Shown here in pieces: positions 12,243 through 23,000 of a stretch of DNA of 59,001 nt. The translations under genes and the position numbers were made by a program. The stretch spans positions 1-59,001 of the forward strand of contig JAULBX010025585.1 in assembly GCA_032358255.1 (NCBI GenBank), in the 5' to 3' direction. This DNA is from Heterotrichella gracilis (Eukaryota; Sar; Xanthophyceae; Tribonematales; Xanthonemataceae). Position 1 is the first letter of the stretch, and every line of letters begins with the position of its first letter. The notes beneath the pieces were generated by a model. It saw only the letters and a program-made list of their open reading frames with translations, was not told the DNA's origin and made no database searches.

Positions 12243-15200
12243 ATGGCAGCTTCCTCCGCCGCTGTTACCACCAAGCCGACCAAAGGTGGGTGCCGCACGG
12301 TATTTGGTGGGCGAAAGGGAGGAGATCTGTGTATCCTTGCTGCTCTGCTGTGGTGACCTGATGCAGTGCTGTGTTCCAGTGTGGAGGAGGGAGGTCCAAG
12401 TCGCGGGCAACACCACCGAAGTCTACGGGATTGAAGCCTCGACAGGTGAGACTGTCGCCTCCAAGGTTGTGCAGCAGATCATCTTGGGTGGCGAGGCCAT
12501 ATGCATGCATTGACAGCAGATGCATGCATGATGCATGCATGCATTAGCCATTGTGCAGATTCGTGTCGCAAAGGTTGTTCAGAACTGCATTGCAAGTAGA
12601 CAAACGCTTGAAAGACGTGCCACTAGCAGTATTTGACAGGTGAAAACCCTGCGTTGGGTTTGCCCTGGCATGGGTTGTCCAGGCCATCTGGCAGCATGCC
12701 CACCTGCACAAACCCCTGATAAGCAAGTGGGTACTGCAGCCTAGTCGCGCTCATCATTCTACACACCGTTCATCTTCATCACGCTGGTTTCCTATCCCTG
12801 TACCAACCCTCCTGAATTCCTCCCAGGAAACCCTAGGGTTCAGGTGCTGGTCGTGCCCGGCAACCCTGGGAGTGCGGGCTACTATGTGCCCTTCATGCAG
12901 AGCCTGCACGCGCTGCTGGGGGAGGAGGCGCACGTGTATGCAGTGAGCCACCTGGGCCATGCAGTCACGCAGGGCATGGGCGAACAGGTAAGGCAACTGT
13001 GAACTCAGATTACCGCATACTTGAGTGGGGAAATGAGATTGCATCGAGCCACCGGGCCAAGCAGTGACACAGGGCATGGGCAAACAGTAGGGCAGTTATG
13101 TACGCAGATGATCTTATATATGGCGGGCCCATGTATACATGCATGTGACCCACTTGGGCATTGAAGCCACGCAGGGCATGGGCGAACAGGTAGGGCTACT
13201 ATGAACAGAGACTACCACATACCTTGGTGGTATTTGAGTGGGAACACGGGCATGCAGTGAGCCACCCGGGCCATGCAGTCACGCAGGGCATGGGCAAACA
13301 GGTAGGGCTAGTGTGAACGCTGAACTAAGTACCGCTTCTTACCATTGCTCATCAATCACGGTCAAGCAATTCATGTGGCTTTGCCACGTGCCAACAACAG
13401 ACATTGGTGAGTTCATGCGACTACTTGAAGGGCAATAATATGGACAGGAATTGGTAGATTTCTGGCTTGCTCCCCACCAGCCCCCCTATTGAGTGGCCAA
13501 GCTGTAGTAGAACAAACCCTAAATCATTGCTGCAGCAAACCCTAAAGCATGCTGTTGCAGGTGTTCAGTCTCAGGGACCAGATTGTGCACAAAGCGGACT
13601 TCATCCGGGAGCATTTATCTGATCCTGGCGCACCCCCCCTGGCGCTGCTGGGCCACTCCATAGGTGGGTCAGTGGGGAATGCACACCCTAAACCCTAAAA
13701 CAGTACTGCGCCAATATATGGGCTAAGCTTAACCTACAGTCAATTTTGGTGCATTATTTCCTGGCTATCTCTCCCTGCAGGTAGATTGTGGGCCTGCCTG
13801 GCAATACAATGTGCTGTGGCCTCCTGTGGCGTTTTTTTTTTAAAGGCAACCCCACCCTTTGCAGGCACCTACATTGCCCTGCACGCCACGCACCAGCTGG
13901 AGTCGGACACCCTAGCGCAATACCCTAATGCAGGGCAAGGGCTGCCCCCTCAGGTGCCCCCAATCAGCAAGGTAAATGAAGCAACCACCCTAGATAAGGG
14001 CTTCATGCCACTGTATCGCACAGAGCAGAGCGGCACGGATAGGGTTTCACCTTGTAGGGGTACGTTTTGGGGACAGGATGGCCACTGATTCTTGTGGTTG
14101 GTGATGTTTTGCAAGTACAACTTGAAGCAGGCTTCCATGCTTGGGGCTCTAGAGGATATCCTTCCTCAGGATTTGGGCTACCCAGGACAGCGCACAACAA
14201 GCTCACCTCACCTTCTCTCCCTACGCCACAAATCAGCTTGTCGACCCCCTCCCCTCCCCTTCCCTTTCCTCCCCTGCCAGGTGATAGGCCTCTTCCCCTT
14301 CCTCACCTGCGACCCAGCCTCCACCCGGCAGCGCATGATACGCACAGTGGCGAAATACCCTAGGGTAATGGCGGGCATAGGGGGGGCGCTGGGCAGGCTG
14401 CCGGGGGGCCTGAAAAGGGGCATGGCGGCCACATTTGGAGGTACCCCCGCACTCCTGGCATACCTGATCCTATTGCATGGGTCCTAATGTTTGGTAAACG
14501 TTACTACCAGTCAAAAGTGAGTGGTGTCACTTTTGACACAGCCACAAATTAGTAGTACCTAGCGGCCCTGCCCCACCCAATCACTCAGGAGTTTCTTTTT
14601 TTCTCACACACAATTGCTACCACAGTATACTACTGTAGTACACTACCTGCTGATACTACCACCCCTGTCCCTCACCCACCCACTCCCCTCCCACACCACA
14701 CACACATACCCATATGACCACACGCACCCTCGCAGGCAAGCTTGACCCGCATGCTCTAGAGGCCACCCTGGCCCTGCTCCACCCGGGAGTGGTGCGCAAT
14801 GCATTCCATATGGGGGGGGAGGAGTTTAGGGAGCTGGCGGCACCCGCAGACTGGGAGATGCTCCAGGGGCTGGGTGAGGCTGGGCACCCTGGAAAACCCT
14901 AGTGTGGGGTTTGCTTTGTGGTCACGGTGCATTCCGTGCGGAGGGGTTGAAAACCTCAGCGTATTGGTTAGTTTTGTGGGTGCGCAAATCGTTGGTTTGG
15001 ATGAGGTATTCTGGAAGGTCCTGCATGTTTGCTTGCTGGGGACTCGGGTTGCGCCGTGAAAATATAATCCTTTATCTGTTAAGATAAAGTGAGCCAGTCG
15101 CTGCCAGGGAGGGACAGCTACTGCTGCCACATGTGGTTGGCAACACCAAATGTAATTACTGATGCAGTTGCATTGTTTAAAACATTGCTATCCTTTTCAC

Positions 15201-15971
15201 ATGGTTTTTTTTTGGGTGGGGGTCATTGCTCCCCTTGGCTGTGAAAGGAAGAAGGGAACGCCAACAGGGACAGGCAAGATAAAACACACAGCTGACCTGA
15301 ATCAACCTTCAATGGCTTGTAGGATCCAGAGCGGCTGTGGTATGCGCGCCCAATGACGTGTGGTTCCCCAGCTGGAAATGGGACCAGATGAAGGAGCGGG
15401 TGCCGGGAATAGAGGTGCGAGCAGACACCCCTTTCGGTGATGATGGTTTTTGCTGTAGGCATCCTTGCCATCCTTAAGCAATTGCCATTTCTAGCCTAGG
15501 TTTAACACTGCGTCGTATACCGTATGCATGCAATTTGTTTTATTATTCATTTGGGGCTTCTGCATGTATAACACACGTTTATCTGGCAACTTGCAATGCC
15601 TGTGAGTTGGCTACCCAACCAAAGCAATGTATTATGATTGTTTTTGCAGTTAGTACATACTTTTATTCAGCAAGTCACAGCACCTTGTTGGGTCTCAACT
15701 CTGAGCTATACCTCCCAATCATCAGGGATCAATGTGGGTCGTTGGGGTTCATCCAAAACCTGATCCCCCACCGCAGGCCTACTGGGAGGCCACCATGTTC
15801 CATGGCTTCTGCACATGCGTGGCCACATCGCACGCACTGGCGGAGCGCCTGGCCCCAGTCATACACAGGGCACTGCAATCGCAGCCTGGGGCCCAGCCTG
15901 AGGATGGCGTTACTGGGGCTGCTGATCACCCGCAGCAGCACCAGGAGGGATGTCAACCCAGCAAGCTATGA
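12243..15971 (+). CDS. LDAH: Lipid-droplet-associated hydrolase (alpha/beta hydrolase)
   Basis: Nine exons: 12243-12285, 12380-12445, 12827-12987, 13561-13663, 13865-13971, 14281-14440, 14736-14873, 15323-15414 and 15777-15971, together 354 residues. The family fingerprint is clear. VLVVPGNPGSAGYYVPF (exon 3) is the LDAH oxyanion-loop block. LLGHSIGTYIALH carries the nucleophile Ser123 across the exon 4/5 junction. VCAPNDVWFP (about 266-275) supplies the acidic residue Asp271. His299 in MFHGF matches the catalytic His near the C-terminus of the family. LDAH proteins sit on lipid droplets and act in neutral-lipid or sterol-ester turnover; the exact substrate is not visible here. There is no signal peptide. 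The length is slightly above the animal protein's. The last 25 residues are low-complexity and unlike the family. The gene converges on the K+ channel gene. Confidence 0.88.
13046..13301 (+). repeat. Three downstream echoes of LDAH exon 3's 3' end
   Basis: The last 45 nt of exon 3 plus donor (12942-12993) recur in intron 3 at about 13046-13087, 13145-13189 and 13256-13301, spaced about 100 nt. Each keeps GGGCATGGGC(A/G)AACAG. The second and third still have GTAGGG after the AG, so they could act as donors. Confidence 0.85.
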
Positions 15972-17063
15972 TGGGGGGTCCTTTGGATGGCGTTGGTGGG
16001 GCGTGTGCCAGCCTGTGCTGCATCCCATTTCTTTCCACATGCTCCCTTCTTTCGTTTCAAAATCTGGTGACCGTATGCAACTCCTTGGATCGTATCAGGC
16101 TCCTCGTGAATGCAGTCCCATCAGTGATTGCTGATCACTTGTAATTGCATCATATATTATACCCTTTAAGGGTATATTCTAAGAAGAGTATCAAAACGTT
16201 TTTGCATTTTCTACCCTCGACCTCGTATTGGCAGCGACACAGATTGGCAATGTTACACTTGAGACCTGTCCCTTGAAAAAAAATCAGAAAGGGGACATGA
16301 CTATTGAGTTGAAACGGTTGTCTTGTCAGTACCGATATATCATATGATCACTCTCCAAGTTGGCTCAGGGCCTGCAGATGCTTGAAGAACACTCAAAAGA
16401 CATTTTTAATGTAATACGCGATGTGATACTATCTTGAGATACTCACTTGCCTGTAACAAAATCCAATCATTGTGAAAATTGTGGTTAAAGCTCTGCACGT
16501 GCCTCAGGGCTCCAGATTGGCTGGCAGCTGCAGCAACTGGGTGATGAGTGTCCAGGCAGGATGCGCGGCAGGATGCCTATATGGCATGACGTATACACCG
16601 GTACCACCAATGCTGTAAAGGCACTGCCATGGCAAGTGTTGCGACAATTGAACTACCCGGTAGGCTATTTGCACCCTTGCTACAGGACCTGACTCAACCT
16701 CACAACTGCCCCCGTACCCAAGCCTGCCAGGATTTGAAGTCACCACATGTGTCAAAAAACCCAAACAGCTAAGGTTACCTCCCCCGTACCCCCCAACCCC
16801 CCACCCCCACCCCCACACACACAGACTCACGCATCTCTCCAACGCACCCGCGTCGTCTTCAAGTGGTTATTCTGAAAAATATTTAAACTGTATAAACATA
16901 ATTATCGTAGCCGCTTCATCCGCAGACTCCTTCCTCCACCATTGTCACATTGAGTCAATAAATTTCTTGCCTGATTCCTCATCGACCAGGATCTGATCCT
17001 ATCTGACTCCATTATTCTGAATCATGCGATTCCTCATCTACCTCCATTAATGATTCAGAGTAA
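15972..17063. other. Convergent 3' region between LDAH and the K+ channel
   Basis: No exon recognised. About 1.1 kb holding both 3' UTRs. The part from about 16900 contains decayed repeats of the motif ATTCTGAATC/GATTCCTCATC next to the channel stop codon. Confidence 0.5.
16140..16144 (+). terminator. TGTAA polyadenylation motif of LDAH
   Basis: TGTAA lies about 170 nt after the LDAH stop, a normal 3' UTR distance. Confidence 0.5.
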
Positions 17064-17075
17064 TTACTCTGAATC
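17052..17075. repeat. 24-nt perfect palindrome across the channel stop codon
   Basis: The half-site GATTCAGAGTAA is followed immediately by its exact reverse complement. The TAA stop of the minus-strand gene (17064-17066) lies in the middle. Imperfect direct repeats of the same words continue to about 16960. Confidence 0.85.
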
Positions 17076-20000
17076 TTCCGATTCATCATCAGGATCCGAC
17101 TCATCCATCTCGGGCACCGCCTCCCGCAGCTCCCGATCCAGCTCAGAATCCTGGGAACCCTACGCAAGGGTTTGGCACACATGTACCGTCAGATCAGGAA
17201 GTGGCCGACAGTCATGAGTCATCTCAAGAGCACTCGGCTACAACTTGTGAAAGGAGCTGGTGCATGGCATGTGTGACCATGGGTTGGTGGGTGGCATATG
17301 TGTGTTACGCCTTGGCAAGAGATGACCGTTGGTAATTGCATGCCAAATCTCAGCACCCAGGGACACAACATCCTATGTTATAACTTTATAACATTTAGCA
17401 AGCAAGTAGCTTCATTCAACGACCAGCTGCCAATGTGTGGGTTGAACCTTTGCACGCTCGTGCGTTTTTTAACACTAATTAAGAATCGTTACTCTCAGCT
17501 GGCGATCTGGGGAGATCCCTCAATCCCCACTCTTCCAACCCTACCTTGCTTGTTCTGACTGGGCGCGCCCCCACCTCCGCAGCATGCTCTACAACGTGGC
17601 TTGCCACCCGCATGTGGTGCTGGCCGGGGTCATAGGCAGTGTCCTGCAAGGGGAGCAATACAACGATGGGTAACTTAAGCTTAAAGCACACATGTTTAAT
17701 CTTGCCCTTTACTTAGGAAAATTAGAAAGTAACACAGATTGAAAAAGTATGACTGATAAGCAGTAGCATTGGCAACGGTGGATACACTTATCATTTGACT
17801 AAGATGACAACTGATCAAAGGGAAATTTGAAGCAATGTTATGTGACAAAGGGTATACAGAACACCAATGTGTATACAGAATACCAAGGTGTACACAGAAT
17901 AGCAACGACCACCCTGGTTGTAACCCCCATGGCATATGCAGGACGCATGACATGATACAAGGGGGTTCCTAGAGTCAAGACTGTAGCTGGGGCCTTGCAC
18001 ACGCCTATATGTTACACTGAACATGGCCTTCCAGACGCAGGCAGATTTATTTCGCATTATTTGCGCTTTTTTACAATTAACTTCAGCTCCAAAAGCAGAA
18101 ATTGGCGCTGCAATTCCTATTTGGCCCCCCACCCCTGCACTCACTTCGATCCCCTGCCCGCCCCCCTCCCGCCCCACCACCTCCTCCACATCCCCCTGCA
18201 TCTCTTCCCTCAGAGACAGGCTGCGCAGGGCCTGGCGCACTGATGGGGATAGCGATTCCCCGCTGGCATCCCCACCAAGGGCTTCTACCTGGGCGAGGAT
18301 GTCGGCCCTGGGAGGCAAAGAGGGGAAGTATTACATATGAGCGTGGTTATGATAGCAATGAGTGTGGCGTAAGGGGAAAACAAAACAACCGCATACATGC
18401 TCAGGAGCACAAACAACCTGTCAATCACGAACGCATCAACCTTGCGCATGCCAATTAGCCCGCAGCAGGATGCCCTGCCTGAGACTCCCTTACTCACCAT
18501 TTGCCCTCGGGGTCCCTGCTTGACCTTGTGAGGAGGGACTGCTTGTAGTTCTCGATCAGGATTAGGGTTTAACATTTTGTGCTCAGGGTTTTCTCATTCT
18601 CCTCTTACCCTCCAGGTCCCTGCTTGCAGTTCTCAACCAGGATTAGGGTTGCTTAGGGTTTTGTCACTCACCATTTGCCCTCCGGGTCCCTGCTTGACCT
18701 TGTGAGGAGGGACTGCTTGTAGTTCTCAATCAGGCCCTCGAGCAGCTGCACAAGGGAGGAGAGGAGACAATTATACAGTATATAGGCAACAAGGAGAAAA
18801 GAATGAGAATAAATGCTGGCAGTTCATAATCAGGCCTTGAAGCAGCTGCAAGCGGGGCAGACTCCTCGCAAACCCTACAATAGGGTTCACCTGCAGGTAC
18901 ACGTTGCTCAAGACCTCCAGCCTGAGCAACCCCATGCAACAGCCACCAATAAAACCAGTAGTGCAAACCCTTCACTAGGGTTCAAAGTTTCTACCTGCGG
19001 GTACACGTTGTCCAGGTGTCTGAGGTCGCCCAATTGCAGCACCCACATGGCCACCAACTAAAACGCTCAACCCTCAACCCTTAACCCCAACCCTTCACTA
19101 GGGTTTAGGGCTTCCACCTGCGGGTACACATTGTCCAGGTGCCGCAGGTCATCCAGCCTCAGCACCCACACAGTGCATGGCGTGAGGCAGCGGTAGGTTG
19201 CCAGGCGGTAGCGGCAGTCGGGGATGCGCGGGGCCAGGACCGCAGCCTTGCCCAGAATGGAGGGCGGGCGGACGAGCTCAAGCTCGCGGGTGTGGCGGAT
19301 GGCAAGGATCTCGCCTGCAAAGGGACGGAGGAGGGGGGGGAGAGGTGAGGGGCGATAGGGCACGTGAGTACAACATTAGCTATAAGAGATGTACAATCAG
19401 GAATGCATGGTCCCCATCACCTTCGTGCAGGCCCCACATGCAGTCCGCCTCCTCTGTAGTAACACCAAACCCTAAACCCTAAACCCTAGACCCCACCCAC
19501 CTTCCTGCAGGCACCACATGCAGTCCGCCTCCTTTGTAGAAGCCCTCAACCCTCAACCCTAAACCCTAAACCCCACCCACCTTCCTGCAGGCACCACATG
19601 CAGTCCGCCTCCTTTGTAGAAGCCCTAAACCCTAAACCCTAAACCCTAAACCCCACCCACCTTCCTGCAGGCACCACATGCAGTCTGCCTCCTCCCCCTG
19701 CCTGCACAGGTCGTGGCCAGGCGCCACCTGGCAGGGGCTCATGACAGCCGCCAGGTGGCGCAGCGTGGTGGCATCCATGCCCTTGAACACCTCGCTGGCT
19801 CGAAGCACGTCCTTGACCATGTGGTAGGCCACGTCGGTTTGGAGGGGCGCGGGCATCTCTTGGAAATAGGTGGACTCGTTTATCTCTGCACCACATGAAG
19901 AGTTAAGGGTTTGGCGATAGGGCTCGCATGCTGTCTATATCCACATGTCTGAGCAGCAGTGCCTGGCCCATCTCTTCGGCTTGCGCAAGACACCCTAAAT

Positions 20001-23000
20001 AGTAAACCTAGACCATCACCCAAAACCCTAGTCCCACCTGCTGTCTGTATCCACACATCTGAGAAGTAGTGCCTGATCCTGCTCTTGAGCCTGCTGGGGA
20101 ACTTCCTGCGCTTGAACCACGCCTCAACGCCCTGCATCTTCTCACGCACCTGTGTTCAAACCAACACATCAGCTATCGACCCATGAGTCAAACAGTCGAC
20201 CTTTCATTTCTGCAGATGATTCCCCTGCGCCTGAGTGAATACTCATGCCCGCCTTAAGGCTTCCAAAGTTGGCATTTTCCGTTTCCTTTCGTTTTCTATA
20301 CGAGTTTATCAGTGTTGAAATATACACCATGGAACATAGCAAACCAAGTCGCCTGTGGGGTGTTCACGCGTGGATTAAATTTTCCAAATTCAATGGAAGT
20401 TGCAACCAGCGTTTCCGTTTTCAACACCAAATGTTCTTGTGTGCGCACCATCTGGGACTTGCGTGCATTCCTTCCGTAGTTGCGCAGCAGGTCTCCCATG
20501 CTGTTGATCAGGAAACTGAAGCTGATGACCCCAATGAACATGAACAGGGAGACCACGATCTGAGAGAAGGAAGAAACAACATGGTGGTCAAAGCTGATGG
20601 TGATGGTGGTGATGGTGGTAATTATGATGCCATGTTGCTGCTGAATGATATCTGATCCCCTTTAACATGCATAAGATAAGAGACACCACCACTTAAGGAG
20701 CTGGAGGGAAATAAAACATGGTGGTTGAAGCTGCTGGTGTTGATGACGACATTGACTGAACTTGGATGATTTGCCATGGCATGCTGAGGACAACCGTCAC
20801 CTGCTCAGTGGTTGTGATGGCTGACACATCCCCAAACCCCACTGTGGACAGTATGGTCATTGTGAAGTAGACTGCGGCAACCCATTGCTGGATCTCAGAT
20901 GCAGTCGACAGGTCATTGGGGCCTGCACAGTTTGGAATGGAGCACAGGGTAAAATGGAGCACATTTTAGAATGGAGCACAGCTTAGAGTGGAGCACAGGG
21001 TAAATGGAGCACAGTTTAGCAAGCAGGGCGACTTTATTGAGCACCTCTCACAGTCTGGCAAGCCCGGGTGGGTCCCTAGATGTGACTGTTGATGAACAAA
21101 TAGGATAAAAAACAAAGAACTGGAACAAGTTTTCTTTAAAATGCTGTAACAAGGCTGCACCCGATGTCCAAAATAAAAGAAATTGATGTTATGTCGCGAA
21201 TTTGTGCTGCCACTCACCGACCATGGTGAGCCAGCTGACCTCCACCCCGCCTGTCTGGTACACCGCCACGAAGCGCAGCACGCACGCCAGGAAGTTGACC
21301 AGCACGCAGGTTGCGTACACCACGTTGAGCAGGAACATGGTGCCCATGGGCATGTGGTTGAGCAGGGCGCGGTTCACGCGGCTGGAGATCGACATGTCAA
21401 GCATGCCCTGCGGGGAATGGAAGGGGTTTTAACCAGGGTTTATAGGTTTTTGAGCAGAGCTTGTAGGGTTTTAACAGGAATTTCAGGGTTTTCAGGGAGG
21501 GCATGGTGCATGCAACTGGAAATAAGCATGTCAGCATGCCCTGTAGAAGGGTCCCGGGGGCGTGTGTATGGTATCCAAGCTTAGCTGGGCAGACGATTGA
21601 CGTATCACGAATGCCATGCACGCCGGAGTCGCTTCCATCCCTCCGCCATTAATTCCCGCTCACCCACACAGCAGCCGAAACACCCTCACTGTGGCAGCAC
21701 AACAACATTTTGACCCACAAGCCACAGTGTTTTGGACGGTGTAGGGTGTGTCTGAGCTCACCCTGAGCAAGCGCGCCACCCTGAGCACTCTGAGCAGCCT
21801 GAGGTATGTGAGAACATGCAGACCCGCGCCGCGCTGGATGGAGGGGACGGAGGCGTAGACGGCCTGCGACAGAGGCGAGGGAATTAGGGTTTTGTTCAGT
21901 GACCACCCTGGATGGAGGGAGGGGGTACTTGGCCAGCACCGCCTTCAGCTACCGTTATCTCTGATTGATTGTTACAAACCACTGATTGTCAGGGTCTAGG
22001 GTTTTATAGTTTAGAGGTATTCTTACCTCTGGTATGAATGCCAATGTGGCCAGCACGTCTGTCATGCAGTGGCCATGCCAGAAGTAGTACCAGGCGAACC
22101 CTAAACCCTAAACCCTAACACATGGAATAAATATTTCGAACTCTTTACCTCTGGTATGAATGCCAGCGTGGCCAGCACGTCTGTCATGCAGTGNNNNNNN
22201 NNNNNNNNNNNNNNNNNNNNNNNNNNNNNNNNNNNNNNNNNNNNNNNNNNNNNNNNNNNNNNNNNNNNNNNNNNNNNNNNNNNNNNNNNNNNNAACACAT
22301 GGAATAAATATTTCGAACTCTTTACCTCTGGTATGAATGCCAGCGTGGCCAGCACGTCTGTCATGCAGTGGTCGTGCCAGAAGTAGTACCACGCAAACCC
22401 TAAACCCTAAACACATGGAATAAATATTTCGAACTCTTTACCTCTGGTATGAATGCCAGCGTGGCCAGCACGTCTGTCATGCAGTGCCCGTGCCAGAAGT
22501 AGTACCAGGCGATGCGCTTGCCATCCATGACCAGCTTGCGCTGCATGCCGTACTTGACCGTGAAGCCGGTGGAGAAGTTCATGAGGATGTCGATGAGGTA
22601 TATGATGCCTGCGGGCACATCCACCGTTTGATCACACCCAAAGACCATTCAACTACATATGAATGACGTACAGCGCAGATGGTGGGGACAGAATGAACAA
22701 CAGCCAACCGAGGAGGGCGGGCAATGCCCTTGCCATTGCCGCAAAAATCGAGTGAGGATGTCGATGAGGTCCCTGCGGGCACATCCACCATTTGATCACA
22801 TCCATCGATCGATCAACCAAATAGATTGGTGCATGCATGTTTTGGTGGCAAATTAAAAAATGAATGCTATAATTTTGTCTTCTTGTTGAATGCTATACAA
22901 CAAGATGGGTGGGGAAGTGAACAGTGGCTGAGGTGGGCGGGCGATGCCCTCGAGGGGCAGTACCGCAAATCTGAGTCCTCTCCTTCCCTCCGAAGCCTGG

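Noticed and set aside
12500..12545. TGCATGCA-rich tract as a regulatory or CRISPR-like repeat
   Set aside because: Simple self-complementary repeat common in this DNA (also 54101-54120). No regular spacers.
17582..17673. Plus-strand reading of the channel exon 14 region (MLYNVACHPHVV..., ending in TAA)
   Set aside because: It has an acceptor-like tract, but no upstream plus-strand exon joins it. The minus reading fits phase 0 on both sides and leads to a proper acidic C-terminus.
18498..18560. Second copy of channel exon 12 as a mutually exclusive alternative exon
   Set aside because: It has a good donor but no convincing acceptor in front, and the residues are almost unchanged. An echo is the simpler explanation.
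22101..22416. Open frames running through the N gap
   Set aside because: Artefacts of translating Ns between repeated exon pieces.
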